Position numbers and translations under genes: made by a program
Source of the DNA: Leisingera sp. ANG-Vp
GTDB lineage: Bacteria > Pseudomonadota > Alphaproteobacteria > Rhodobacterales > Rhodobacteraceae
Assembly: GCF_000813725.1 (NCBI RefSeq)
Contig: NZ_JWLD01000013.1
Span: 1 to 43,203 of the forward strand
Direction of reading: 5' to 3'
Length of the DNA stretch: 43,203 bases
The notes under the pieces: model-generated
Told to the model about the DNA's origin: nothing
The model's input: only the letters and a program-made list of their open reading frames with translations
Database searches by the model: none
Shown here: piece by piece, positions 1-7,809 of the stretch
How positions within the stretch are numbered: the stretch's first letter is position 1
Layout: the number at the start of each line of letters is the position of its first letter

Positions 1-1
1 C

Positions 2-340
2 GTGATGCTGCGGCTGGCGGTGGTGGATGGCTCCACCGAACGCGGCAAGGCGGTGAAACTTGCCAACCCCGAAATCCTGCATTCTTCGATCGAGCTGCGC
101 GAGCATGACGAGGCGAGCCCCAACCTGCCGGGTGTCTCGGCCAAGATCAAACGGCCGCGGGCGGTCACGGTCCGCTACATCAATGAGCAGGGCATGGTCG
201 ACCGGCGCGATTTCGTCGGTATCGAGGCGACCTCGGTGCAGCACCAGATCGACCACCTGAACGGCAGGATGTATTTCGACCGCCTCAGCAAGGTGAAGCG
301 CGACATGCTGATCCGCAAGGCAAAGAAGCTGAACGGCTAA
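2..340 (+). CDS. Peptide deformylase-like protein, catalytically degenerate, 5' truncated by window
   Basis: C-terminal 112 residues of a peptide deformylase homologue; the frame runs open to the window edge, so the true start and the GxGxAAxQ motif lie outside. Active deformylases remove formyl groups from nascent proteins and carry EGCLS plus HExxH. Here the first motif aligns as EASPN, putting Ser at the metal-binding Cys, and the second reads QHQIDHLNG, with Gln at the general-base Glu. Both metal-binding His are kept, as is the C-terminal helix ([17 protein letters not shown]). Position before fmt fits the usual def-fmt neighbourhood, where Rhodobacteraceae often carry several def paralogues. 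I infer a non-catalytic paralogue with another role, or a relic; the frame is intact, which argues against a recent pseudogene. Confidence 0.85.
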   Translation: MMLRLAVVDGSTERGKAVKLANPEILHSSIELREHDEASPNLPGVSAKIKRPRAVTVRYINEQGMVDRRDFVGIEATSVQHQIDHLNGRMYFDRLSKVKRDMLIRKAKKLNG

Positions 341-375
341 GGCCGGAATTCCATTCCCGGGGCGCTTGCGGCCCG

Positions 376-413
376 GTTCGCGCCCGGCCCCGCCCCCAGG
401 GCGGGCGCGGAAC
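376..413. other. GC-rich hairpin between def-like gene and fmt
   Basis: An 11-bp stem (GTTC-GCGCCCG against CGGGCGC-GAAC, with one bulged G at 409) encloses a C/G-rich loop. It lies about 35 bases after the def-like stop and about 90 before fmt. No U-run follows, so it may be a weak terminator, an RNA-stability element or an intergenic repeat unit. Function unknown. Confidence 0.4.
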
Positions 414-504
414 GCCCCTCCCGGAACCGGGTGCGAACCTGCGCAAAGGCAGGCACGCCCCGCCGGATGTGCGGCAAGGCAGCGGGGCAGGGACGGGAAC
501 GCCG

Positions 505-1410
505 ATGCGCATCATCTTTATGGGAACCCCCGATTTCTCGGTGCCGGTGCTGGACGCGCTGGTTGCGGCCGGGCACGAGATTGCCGCCGTTTATTGCCAG
601 CCGCCCCGGCCTGCGGGCCGCGGCAAGAAGGACCGTCCCACCCCCGTCCACGCCCGCGCCGCGGCCTTGGGGCTGGAGGTGCGCCACCCGGTGTCGCTGA
701 AAGGGGCGGAGGAGCAGACGGCCTTTGCGGCTCTGAACGCGGATGTTGCCGTGGTCGTGGCTTACGGTCTGATTCTGCCGCAGGCAGTGTTGGACGCGCC
801 CGCGCAGGGCTGTTTGAACATCCACGCAAGCCTGCTGCCGCGCTGGCGCGGCGCCGCACCGATCCACCGGGCGATCATGGCGGGCGACGCAGAAACTGGT
901 GTCTGCATCATGCAGATGGAGGCCGGGCTGGATACCGGTCCGGTGCTGCTGCGCGGGGCCACTGCGATTGGTCCTGAGGAAACCACCGCCCAGCTGCATG
1001 ACCGGCTGTCGGACATGGGCGCCGCTCTGATCGTCGAAGCCTTGGCCCGCCTGGCGGAGCTGGAGCCGGAGAACCAGCCCGAAGACGGCGTCCTCTACGC
1101 CGAAAAGATCGACAAGGCAGAGGCGCAGATCGACTGGTCCCAGCCAGCTGCAGAGGTCGACCGCAAGATTCGCGGCCTGTCGCCTTTCCCCGGCGCCTGG
1201 TGCGAGGCGGAAGGCCAGCGGGTGAAGCTGCTGGCGTCACGGCTGGCAGAAGGGCAGGGCGTGCCTGGGGAAGTGCTGGACGATGCATTGACGGTTGCAT
1301 GCGGCGAAGGGGCCGTTCGACTGCTTCGCTTGCAAAGGGCGGGCAAAAGCGCGCAGGATCCGGATGTGTTCCTGCGCGGCTTCCCGCTTCCCAAGGGCAG
1401 CCGCCTGTAA
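505..1410 (+). CDS. fmt: Methionyl-tRNA formyltransferase
   Basis: Transfers a formyl group from 10-formyl-tetrahydrofolate to Met-tRNA(fMet) for translation initiation in the cytoplasm. The 301 residues match the family length. The N-terminal Rossmann-like catalytic domain starts [11 protein letters not shown], the folate/catalytic motif [15 protein letters not shown] carries N105 and H107, and D143 sits in GLDTGPVL. The C-terminal OB-fold (roughly 205-301) binds tRNA ([12 protein letters not shown] near its start). An upstream in-frame ATG at 469 would add 12 residues with no family counterpart; the start at 505 puts the conserved MRIIFMGT at the N-terminus with a GGGACGGG-like ribosome site before it. 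Lies downstream of the def-like gene. Confidence 0.97.
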   Translation: MRIIFMGTPDFSVPVLDALVAAGHEIAAVYCQPPRPAGRGKKDRPTPVHARAAALGLEVRHPVSLKGAEEQTAFAALNADVAVVVAYGLILPQAVLDAPAQGCLNIHASLLPRWRGAAPIHRAIMAGDAETGVCIMQMEAGLDTGPVLLRGATAIGPEETTAQLHDRLSDMGAALIVEALARLAELEPENQPEDGVLYAEKIDKAEAQIDWSQPAAEVDRKIRGLSPFPGAWCEAEGQRVKLLASRLAEGQGVPGEVLDDALTVACGEGAVRLLRLQRAGKSAQDPDVFLRGFPLPKGSRL

Positions 1411-1434
1411 TCCGACGAAAACCGGAGACGCGTG

Positions 1435-1671
1435 ATGATCCTGACCTTGATGGGCACCGTGGTGATTGCCGGCATTGTCGGCTATGCGGCCGAGCGCAGC
1501 GGCTTCACCAGCAACGGCTATGTGCAGTCGATCATCATTTGCACCGGGGGGGCGTTCCTGTTCTTCTTTGTGCGGCTGATGTTCGGCATTGGCTTCAGTG
1601 CACCGGGCTGGAACGCCATCGCGTCCTCGATCGGAGCGCTGGTGATCGTGCCAACCCATTGGCGCAGATAG
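1435..1671 (+). CDS. Small membrane protein, possibly GlsB/YeaQ-related
   Basis: 78 residues with about three hydrophobic segments (near residues 2-20, 32-52 and 57-73) separated by Gly-rich turns. Likely an inner-membrane protein. It starts 24 bases after fmt; GGAG at 1423-1426 supports ATG 1435, and a GTG one codon upstream (1432) is possible. Its length equals that of the next gene, which is a clearer GlsB/YeaQ/YmgE (transglycosylase-associated) protein, so the two may be diverged tandem paralogues. No catalytic residues are visible and the function is unknown. Confidence 0.7.
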   Translation: MILTLMGTVVIAGIVGYAAERSGFTSNGYVQSIIICTGGAFLFFFVRLMFGIGFSAPGWNAIASSIGALVIVPTHWRR

Positions 1672-1681
1672 GGAGGTTCCC

Positions 1682-1918
1682 GTGCCCATTATTGCCCTGA
1701 TCATCATCGGCGCCGCGGCCGGCTTTCTGGCGACCCGCCTGATGCGGTTGAACACTGACATCATCACCACGGTCTGCATCGGCATGGCGGGCGCGCTCAT
1801 TGGCGGGCTGGTGCTGCGGTTTCTGCTGACTGTGATGGGGTTCATGGCCGGCTTTATTGGCGCGGTGCTGGGGGCTTTGCTGCTGATCTGGCTGTGGCAG
1901 CGCTACTTCGGCAAATAA
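1682..1918 (+). CDS. GlsB/YeaQ/YmgE-family small membrane protein
   Basis: 78 residues, GTG start preceded by GGGAGG at 1671-1676. The pattern IIIGAAAGFLATRLMR, then GMAGALIGGLVLRFLL, then GFIGAVLGALLLIWLWQRY is the three-helix, glycine-zipper-like layout of the transglycosylase-associated (YeaQ/YmgE/GlsB) family. Members are stress-linked inner-membrane proteins, and despite the family name no enzymatic residues are evident. It follows the previous small membrane gene by 10 bases, so the two are surely cotranscribed, probably as the tail of the fmt unit. Confidence 0.75.
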   Translation: MPIIALIIIGAAAGFLATRLMRLNTDIITTVCIGMAGALIGGLVLRFLLTVMGFMAGFIGAVLGALLLIWLWQRYFGK

Positions 1919-1990
1919 GCCGGGTTGCGGCGCAAGGGCCACAGCTTGCAGGAGAAGGCATAATTTCTGCTGCACCGCACCGCTGAATGG

Positions 1991-2006
1991 TTAAGATTGC
2001 GTTAAC
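1991..2006 (+). promoter_or_regulatory. Candidate CtrA-binding box
   Basis: TTAAGATTGCGTTAAC matches the alphaproteobacterial CtrA consensus TTAA-N7-TTAAC exactly. It sits 42 bases before the ATG of the glycosyltransferase gene at 2049, in a 130-base intergenic stretch, a typical distance for CtrA-controlled promoters. I found no other full match in the intergenic regions I examined. Binding is inferred from sequence only. Confidence 0.5.
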
Positions 2007-2048
2007 GACCGCAAAAGCGGCGGACCCAGAGGCAGAGAGCATTTGCAG

Positions 2049-3038
2049 ATGACACAGGACAGCACCCGGCAGGGCGCGCCGAAAGTGGTGGTTGTGACCA
2101 CCATGAAGGATGAAGGCGCCTACATTCTCGATTGGATCAGCCATTACAAGGCACTGGGTGTCAGCGATTTTGTCATTTTCACCAACGACTGCTCGGATCC
2201 GACCGATCATATCTTGCGCTGTTTGAACCGGCTGCGGGTGGTCGAGCACCGCTTCAACCGGGTGATGCGGCGGGGGCCGCATAAAAGCGCGCTGATGTGG
2301 GCAGGCTATGAGCCGACGGTGGCCGAGGCGGATTGGGTTCTGGTCATCGATGTCGACGAATACCTGCAGATCAATTCCGGCGACGGCACACTGCCGGGGC
2401 TGCTGGCAGATCGGGCGGACGCGGATGCGGTCTCCTTTGTGTGGCGGATTTTCGGCAATGATGGCGTGGCACAGGTGGACCACCCGCCGGTGCCGCAGGC
2501 TTTTACCAGGGCTGAACCGGAGGCAGGCGCACCGGACGAGCACCGCTTCTTCAAGACCGCCTACCGTAACAACGGAAAGTTTGACCGGATGGGGGTGCAC
2601 CGCCCGTTCCTTGCGGTGCCGCCGCAAGAGGTGAACTGGCAGCTGGCGGATGGAACCCGGCTGCCGGAGGAGGAACTGGAAGGAGCGCTTTATGTGCGCG
2701 GCAGCTACGGCTATCCGGCAGCGCAGCTCAACCATTATGCCCTGCGGTCGCGCGACGGCTTCCTGAACAAAAAAGCCCGGGGGCGGGCCAACCATTTCAC
2801 CTCCTCAATAGAGCCCGGCTATTGGCACAAGTTCAACCGGAACGAGGAAGAGGACCGGCGGCTGGCGGATCATTTCGAGGCGGCGCTGGCGATCAAGGAA
2901 GACCTGCTGAAGGACGAGGCGCTGCGCGAGCATCACGAAACCGCGCTGGGCTGGCACCGCCGCAAGGGCCGCAAGGCGCGGATCAGCCAGGAGGGGCAGG
3001 AGTTCCTCAGGCAGCTGAAGCTAAGCGACACCGTCTGA
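2049..3038 (+). CDS. Family 2-type glycosyltransferase
   Basis: 329 residues resembling the Glyco_tranf_2_4 group (GT-A fold) found in many Roseobacters. The N-terminal nucleotide-sugar region reads VVVVTTMKDEGAYILDWISHY, the FTNDCSDPTDH stretch follows, and a DxD metal/nucleotide motif appears as VIDVDEYL (D101, D103). The C-terminal third is charged and acceptor-specific. No membrane helix or signal peptide is seen, so it probably acts at the cytoplasmic side of the membrane on a surface polysaccharide or glycan. The ATG at 2049 is chosen over a TTG two codons upstream. It has its own promoter region with a CtrA-type box. The substrate cannot be deduced. Confidence 0.85.
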   Translation: MTQDSTRQGAPKVVVVTTMKDEGAYILDWISHYKALGVSDFVIFTNDCSDPTDHILRCLNRLRVVEHRFNRVMRRGPHKSALMWAGYEPTVAEADWVLVIDVDEYLQINSGDGTLPGLLADRADADAVSFVWRIFGNDGVAQVDHPPVPQAFTRAEPEAGAPDEHRFFKTAYRNNGKFDRMGVHRPFLAVPPQEVNWQLADGTRLPEEELEGALYVRGSYGYPAAQLNHYALRSRDGFLNKKARGRANHFTSSIEPGYWHKFNRNEEEDRRLADHFEAALAIKEDLLKDEALREHHETALGWHRRKGRKARISQEGQEFLRQLKLSDTV

Positions 3039-3045
3039 GCCCGGC

Positions 3046-3669
3046 TCAGCTGCGCGGCGGGCGGCTCTTGTAGACCGGGAGATGCCAGCCGAACAGGATG
3101 GAACCAGCCCGCAAGCTCCAGCACACCGCGGCACAGGCGGACAGGGCCAGGCCCAGTTCCAGTCCTGCGCCGATGGCCGCCACCGCGGTGATGGCGCCTG
3201 CCATGGCGCAGGAGATGTAGAGCTCTCCCTGCTTCAGCACCAAAGGCACCTCGTTGCAGACCACATCGCGCATCAGCCCGCCCAGGGTACCGGTGGCCAT
3301 GCCCATCAGCACGGTGATCACCGGCGGGCTGCCGAGCGCAATTGCTGCGCCTGTCCCTGCGGGGACAGCCACGGATAATGCAAAACTGTCGAGCCAGACG
3401 ACCCAGCGCAGCCGGCTCTCCAGCAGATGCGCGGTGAAGAACACCGCCACCGCGGCGCTGGCGGCCAGCAGGATGTAGTCCGGGTTGCCGATCCAGAACA
3501 CCGGGTTGCGGTCCAAAAGCAGATCGCGCACGGTGCCGCCGCCAAGCGCGGTGAGGCAGGCGACAAAGGCAAAGCCGACAATATCGAGCTGCGCCCGGCT
3601 GGCGACCAGTGCTCCGGTCAGTGCAAAGACCAGCACCGAGGCATAATCCAGCAGCATCAGGAAGGTCAT
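3046..3669 (-). CDS. TRIC-type cation channel family protein (UPF0126)
   Basis: 207 residues, seven hydrophobic segments, matching the bacterial TRIC/YadS-YicG family. The two internally repeated Gly-rich motifs are visible: ALGGGTVRDLLLDRNPVFWI (about 41-60) and GTLGGLMRDVVCNEVPLVL (about 126-144). Such proteins form trimeric inner-membrane channels for K+ or related cations. The stop lies 7 bases from the converging glycosyltransferase stop. The start ATG at 3669 lies 16 bases beyond the rnhA stop, so it probably shares a transcript with rnhA and the methyltransferase. Confidence 0.9.
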   Translation of the reverse strand: MTFLMLLDYASVLVFALTGALVASRAQLDIVGFAFVACLTALGGGTVRDLLLDRNPVFWIGNPDYILLAASAAVAVFFTAHLLESRLRWVVWLDSFALSVAVPAGTGAAIALGSPPVITVLMGMATGTLGGLMRDVVCNEVPLVLKQGELYISCAMAGAITAVAAIGAGLELGLALSACAAVCWSLRAGSILFGWHLPVYKSRPPRS

Positions 3670-3685
3670 CCGTGCGCCTCACGCA

Positions 3686-4150
3686 TCAGGCGCTTTTCTT
3701 CTTTTTGAAAGGGGCCATGCCGGCCCGGGCCAGCTCGTCGGCGCGCTCGTTTTCCGGGTGGCCTGCGTGGCCTTTGACCCATTCCCAGGTCACTTTGTGG
3801 CGGGCCTGCGCCTGGTCCAGCCGCTGCCACAGCTCGACGTTCTTGACCGGCTTCTTGTTGGAGGTTTTCCAGCCGTTTTTCTTCCAGCCGAAGATCCAGC
3901 CGGTGACGCCGTTCTTCACATAGGCCGAGTCGGTGACCACGGTGATCACCGAGGGCCGCGCCAGGCTTTCCAGCGCGTTGATAGCGGCCAAGAGCTCCAT
4001 CCGGTTGTTGGTGGTCTCTGCCTCGCCGCCCTGCAGTTCTTTTTCTTTTACGATGGTTTCACCATCCATGGCGCGCAAGAGCACACCCCAGCCGCCAGGG
4101 CCGGGATTGCCGGAGCAAGCGCCGTCGGTATAAGCAAATAAGTCAGGCAT
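3686..4150 (-). CDS. rnhA: Ribonuclease HI
   Basis: Cleaves the RNA strand of RNA-DNA hybrids (R-loops, primer removal). 154 residues, the standard length for RNase HI. All catalytic residues are present: D9 in [17 protein letters not shown]52 in [11 protein letters not shown]74 in VTDSAYV, and H128/D138 in [14 protein letters not shown]. The basic protrusion ([17 protein letters not shown], about 89-105) is also present. The start overlaps the end of the upstream methyltransferase gene by 8 bases, implying translational coupling. The C-terminus ends in a short Lys tract (KKKK). Confidence 0.97.
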   Translation of the reverse strand: MPDLFAYTDGACSGNPGPGGWGVLLRAMDGETIVKEKELQGGEAETTNNRMELLAAINALESLARPSVITVVTDSAYVKNGVTGWIFGWKKNGWKTSNKKPVKNVELWQRLDQAQARHKVTWEWVKGHAGHPENERADELARAGMAPFKKKKSA

Positions 4151-4742
4151 GCGCCGTCAGTACTATGAACTCTTCGTCGGTGCCAGCCAGTCCTTTGCCT
4201 TTTCCGCAGCGGCTGCCGAGAACGGTGAAACCGGCGGTTTCGAGATGCCCGCGCAGCTCCTCTTCGCTGTGGTAGGCATAGAACCGGCCCAGCCCGTCGC
4301 GGCCTTCGCCCTCTCCCAGCTTCATCGCCAGGCACAGAGTGCCGCCGGGGATCAGCGCCCGGTGCACCGCCGACAGGTGGACCGGCAGCTCGGCGCGGGG
4401 CACATGCAGCAGGCTGAAATAGGCCCATATGCCGTCAAAGACCGCTTCTGCATCCAGGGCGTGGAAGCCTGCGACGATGACATCGATCCCGTGGGTGTCG
4501 CGGGCCATGTCGGCCATTTCCTGCGAGGCATCCAGCGCGGCAACACGGTAGCCTGCGTCCCGGAAACGGGCGGCCCACTGGCCGGGGCCGCAGCCCAGAT
4601 CCAGCAGGGTGCCGTTTTCGGGAAGCCGGGCGGTCATGGCAAGGAAGTCAGCCTCTTCCCCTGCGTCCATGCCGCCGGCAAAGCGCTGAGCGTATTCCGC
4701 TGCTTGATCGTCATAGACGCCGATTGTTCTGTCATCGCTCAT
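4143..4742 (-). CDS. Class I SAM-dependent methyltransferase
   Basis: 199 residues with the Methyltransf_11/25-like Rossmann fold. Motif I is [15 protein letters not shown] (about 46-60), an acidic residue ends strand 2 ([10 protein letters not shown]), and later motifs read [16 protein letters not shown] and [21 protein letters not shown]. The N-terminal [12 protein letters not shown] helix is typical of small-molecule methyltransferases of this group. The substrate is unknown. It overlaps rnhA by 8 bases. ATG at 4742 is preceded by a GGAGATGATCAA-type ribosome site. Confidence 0.9.
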   Translation of the reverse strand: MSDDRTIGVYDDQAAEYAQRFAGGMDAGEEADFLAMTARLPENGTLLDLGCGPGQWAARFRDAGYRVAALDASQEMADMARDTHGIDVIVAGFHALDAEAVFDGIWAYFSLLHVPRAELPVHLSAVHRALIPGGTLCLAMKLGEGEGRDGLGRFYAYHSEEELRGHLETAGFTVLGSRCGKGKGLAGTDEEFIVLTAHA

Positions 4743-4765
4743 TTGATCATCTCCAAGCCGTCAAT

Positions 4766-5380
4766 TCAGGCGCGTTCGAGGGCAAGCCGGGCGGCAAGGC
4801 CTGCAAACACGGCGGCAAAACCGCGGTTCATCCATTTGAGAACCCGCTCGCTCGTCAGAAGATAGCTGCGGGCCTGGGCGGCAAACAGCCCGTACAGGAC
4901 AAAGATGGCAAAGGTCATCACCATGAACACGAGGCCCAGAACGGACATCTCCAGCGTGGCGCTAGCAGGGTTGCCGCTCAAGAAAGGCGGCAGCAGCGCC
5001 AGGAAGAACACCGACAGCTTGGGGTTCAGGATGTTGATCAGCGCCCCGCGCCAGGCGATTTTCCAACCGGGCTGGCTGGTGCGTTTGGAGGTTACTGCCA
5101 GCGCGCCGCCACTGCGCAGTGCCTGCCAGGCGAGGTACAGCAGATAGGCTACGCCGGCTGCCTTGACGATCTGGAACAGCAGGGCGGAGCTGTGCAGCAC
5201 AGCCGCCAGCCCCAGCGCGGCTGCGGCCAGATGCGGAAGGATGCCGATGGTGCAGCCAAGCGCCGCCCAGATTGCGGCGCGCCAGCCTTGGCCGAGCCCC
5301 AAGGCCAGCGTGTAGATGACGCCGGTGCCGGGGGCGAGGACGACGACAAAAGCGGTAATAAGAAAGTGAAGGGTAATCAT
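4766..5380 (-). CDS. LysE/RhtB-family amino-acid exporter
   Basis: 204 residues, about six transmembrane segments, matching LysE/RhtB translocators. The N-terminal signature region VVLAPGTGVIYTLALGLGQGWRAAIWAALGC contains the conserved P-G and G-x-x-x-G pattern, and NILNPKLSVFFLALLPPFL (about 117-135) is the family NPK motif. It likely exports amino acids or derivatives across the inner membrane. It lies 23 bases upstream of the methyltransferase on the same strand, so cotranscription is likely. No LysR-type regulator is adjacent. Substrate unknown. Confidence 0.9.
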   Translation of the reverse strand: MITLHFLITAFVVVLAPGTGVIYTLALGLGQGWRAAIWAALGCTIGILPHLAAAALGLAAVLHSSALLFQIVKAAGVAYLLYLAWQALRSGGALAVTSKRTSQPGWKIAWRGALINILNPKLSVFFLALLPPFLSGNPASATLEMSVLGLVFMVMTFAIFVLYGLFAAQARSYLLTSERVLKWMNRGFAAVFAGLAARLALERA

Positions 5381-5481
5381 GAATACGGCTCCAGAAAAAA
5401 GTCGGAATGCTGTCGCGCAACATGATTAGCCTGCACCAGCGGCGCAAACTGTGAAACCCTTCTCTTAACTTGAATGTTTGT

Positions 5482-6432
5482 TTAGGCGGGCACGCGCAGG
5501 ACGCGGGGCACCTTGAACTCCACGGTTTCGACGGCGGTTTCCACGGTTTCGACAGTTACGTCATACCGTTTGCGGAAGGCGTCGATCACCTCATTGACCA
5601 GCAGCTCCGGGGCCGAGGCACCGGCGGTGATGGCGACCGAGCGGATACCTTCCAGCGCGCGCCAGTCGATGTTTTCCGCACGCTGCACCAACTGGGCGTA
5701 ATCGCAGCCGTTTTTGGCGCCGACCTCAACCAGGCGGCGGGAGTTGGAGGAGTTCGGCGCGCCGACCACCAGCAGGGCATCGGCCTTCGGCGCCACCGAT
5801 TTCACCGCTTCCTGGCGGTTGGTGGTGGCATAGCAGATGTCTTCCTTGTGCGGGCCGGTGATGCTGGGGAAACGCGCTTCCAGCGCCGCAACGATGCCTT
5901 TGGTGTCATCCACCGACAGGGTGGTCTGGGTGACATAAGCCAGCTGCTCGGGGTCGCGCACCTCGACCGTGGCCACATCCTCGACGGTTTCCACCAGCAG
6001 CACCTCGCCGTCGGGCAGCTGACCCATGGTGCCGATGGTCTCGGGATGGCCCTTGTGGCCGATCATGATCATCTGCAGGCCCGCCTCGGCGTGGCGCTGG
6101 GCCTCGATATGCACCTTGGAGACCAGCGGGCAGGTGGCATCCACATAGACCATTTCACGTGCCTCGGCGGCAGCGGGAACCGATTTCGGCACCCCGTGGG
6201 CGGAGAAGATCACCGGCCGGTCATCGGGACATTCGTCCAGCTCCTCGACAAAAACCGCGCCCTTGTCCCGCAGGCTGTCAACCACGAATTTGTTGTGCAC
6301 GATCTCATGGCGCACATAGACCGGCGCGCCCCATTTCTCGATCGCCATCTCGACGATTTTGATGGCGCGGTCGACTCCGGCGCAGAAGCCGCGCGGGGCA
6401 GCGAGGTAGAGGGTCAGATCTGGCTTGGTCAT
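5482..6432 (-). CDS. ispH: 4-hydroxy-3-methylbut-2-enyl diphosphate reductase
   Basis: Last step of the MEP isoprenoid pathway, converting HMBPP to IPP and DMAPP with a [4Fe-4S] cluster. 316 residues. The three cluster Cys are C17 (RGFCAGV), C101 (DATCPLVSK) and C200 ([11 protein letters not shown]). Substrate-binding His are visible at H46 (RHEIVHN), H79 (FSAHG) and H129 (GHKGHPE), and the SSNSRRL loop is present. The C-terminus contains a VET-repeat stretch ([14 protein letters not shown]). ATG 6432 follows GGAGACGCCA. About 100 non-coding bases separate it from lysE. The divergent neighbour is a cytochrome c gene. Confidence 0.97.
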   Translation of the reverse strand: MTKPDLTLYLAAPRGFCAGVDRAIKIVEMAIEKWGAPVYVRHEIVHNKFVVDSLRDKGAVFVEELDECPDDRPVIFSAHGVPKSVPAAAEAREMVYVDATCPLVSKVHIEAQRHAEAGLQMIMIGHKGHPETIGTMGQLPDGEVLLVETVEDVATVEVRDPEQLAYVTQTTLSVDDTKGIVAALEARFPSITGPHKEDICYATTNRQEAVKSVAPKADALLVVGAPNSSNSRRLVEVGAKNGCDYAQLVQRAENIDWRALEGIRSVAITAGASAPELLVNEVIDAFRKRYDVTVETVETAVETVEFKVPRVLRVPA

Positions 6433-6572
6433 TGGCGTCTCCTTGCGCAGCAGAGGTAAGCGGTCCGGGCGCCAAGGTCTAGGGCCAGATGGACCTCACG
6501 GATTTGTGATTGGAGCTTCCTGCGGAGGAAGGCGGCAGAGAGCAGCGGGATGGAACAGCAAGAGAGGCAGGC

Positions 6573-7034
6573 ATGAAGTGGGTGATTGGCGGCGCAGCCG
6601 TTGTGGTTCTGGCAGGCGCAGCAGGGTACTGGCTGGCCGGATCGGATGTGCGGGCGGCGGGTGTTCTGCCCTATCAGGATCCGGAGGCCGTAAAGGCCGG
6701 TGCGGAAATCTACCAGGACTATTGTGCCAGCTGCCATGGGGCGGCATTGCAGGGAGAGCCCAATTGGCAGCAGCGGGATGCCGAGGGCTATCTGCCTGCA
6801 CCGCCGCATGATGCAAGCGGCCATACCTGGCATCACCCGGACGCACAGCTTCTGGCGATCACCAAATACGGGGTAGCGCCTTTGGCGGGTGATGGCTACC
6901 GCAGCCGCATGGGCGGTTACGAGGGTGTGCTGAGCGAAGAAGAGATGCTGGCGGTGCTGGCCTATATCAAAAGCAGCTGGCCGCCAGAGGTCATCATCCG
7001 CCACAATCAGATCAATGCCCGGGCGGACGGGTAG
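6573..7034 (+). CDS. Membrane-anchored class I c-type cytochrome
   Basis: 153 residues. Residues 1-25 form an uncleaved or weakly cleavable membrane anchor (KWVIGGAAVVVLAGAAGYWLAG), followed by a periplasmic mono-heme domain. Heme attachment is C51-A-S-C54-H55, and the likely axial Met is M113 in SRMGGYEGVLSEEE. The C-terminal helix AVLAYIKSSWP is typical of class I cytochromes. It is an electron carrier with unknown partner. ATG 6573 is chosen over 6510 because AGAGAGGCAG precedes it and the signal-anchor begins there. Single gene followed by a strong terminator. Confidence 0.9.
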   Translation: MKWVIGGAAVVVLAGAAGYWLAGSDVRAAGVLPYQDPEAVKAGAEIYQDYCASCHGAALQGEPNWQQRDAEGYLPAPPHDASGHTWHHPDAQLLAITKYGVAPLAGDGYRSRMGGYEGVLSEEEMLAVLAYIKSSWPPEVIIRHNQINARADG

Positions 7035-7042
7035 TCTTGATT

Positions 7043-7078
7043 AAACAGGCGCCTCCCCATCAGGCGCCTGTTTTTGTT
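7043..7078 (+). terminator. Rho-independent terminator after cytochrome c gene
   Basis: Perfect 12-bp stem (AAACAGGCGCCT at 7043-7054 against its complement at 7062-7073), 7-base loop, then T5-G-T4. It lies 8 bases after the cytochrome stop. The A-run on the other side may also serve the converging NYN gene. Confidence 0.9.
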
Positions 7079-7100
7079 TTTTGCAGAACGCGTGCTGTGG

Positions 7101-7673
7101 TCAGCCGTGCGCGGCAGTGGTCGCCGAGCGCGGTTCGCTCTGCTCGCGCGGCGGGCGGCCGATCACGTCGCGCAGCTCTTCCAGCTCGATGAAATTGTCG
7201 GCCTGGCGGCGCAGGTCGTCAGAGATCATCGGCGGCTGGCTGCGGATGGTCGAAACCACCGAAACGCGCACGCCCTGGCGCTGCAGGCTTGCAATCAGCG
7301 GGCGGAAATCCCCATCGCCCGAGAACAGCACGATATGGTCGACCCGCGGTGCCAGCTCCATGGCATCGACGGTAAGCTCGATGTCCATATTGCCCTTCAC
7401 TTTGCGGCGGCCCATGCTGTCGGTGTACTCCTTGGCCGGCTTGGTGACCATGGTGAACCCGTTGTAATGCAGCCAGTCCACCAGCGGCCGGATCGGCGAA
7501 TACTCGTCATTCTCCAGCAGGGCGGTGTAATAGAAGGCCCGCAGCAGCTTGCCGCGGCGCATGAATTCCTGCCGCAACAGCTTGTAGTCGATGTCGAAAC
7601 CCAACGCCTTGGCCGCGGCGTAAAGATTCGAACCGTCTATGAACAGCGCAAGCCGTTCGTCTTTGTAAAACAT
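7101..7673 (-). CDS. NYN-domain (LabA/DUF88-type, PIN-like) protein
   Basis: 190 residues. A NYN domain covers about 5-150 and contains the acidic centre expected of this PIN-like nuclease fold: D13 in LFIDGSNLY, D97 in KGNMDIELTVDAM, and D120/D122 in FSGDGDFRPL. The C-terminal tail is polar and probably disordered. Family members are predicted RNases or RNA-binding proteins; LabA was described in cyanobacterial clock output, but function elsewhere is poorly known. ATG 7673 is used; a TTG one codon upstream also fits the AAGGA site. Transcribed divergently from folK. Confidence 0.88.
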   Translation of the reverse strand: MFYKDERLALFIDGSNLYAAAKALGFDIDYKLLRQEFMRRGKLLRAFYYTALLENDEYSPIRPLVDWLHYNGFTMVTKPAKEYTDSMGRRKVKGNMDIELTVDAMELAPRVDHIVLFSGDGDFRPLIASLQRQGVRVSVVSTIRSQPPMISDDLRRQADNFIELEELRDVIGRPPREQSEPRSATTAAHG

Positions 7674-7809
7674 CAAATGTTCCTTCCGGTATATCCGCCT
7701 CGGCCATTGTTCCGTGAGTGAATGCTTGAAATCGGCGAAACGGGTGGACTTAATGTAAGTTATTTGTCATCTGCCGCAAGTATACTGCCATTCTGAAACA
7801 GGGTCAAAA

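Noticed and set aside
5512-5565. Repeated GGTTTC/CACGG stretch as a DNA repeat
   Set aside because: It is inside ispH and encodes the VET-repeat C-terminus; a coding low-complexity tail rather than an independent element.
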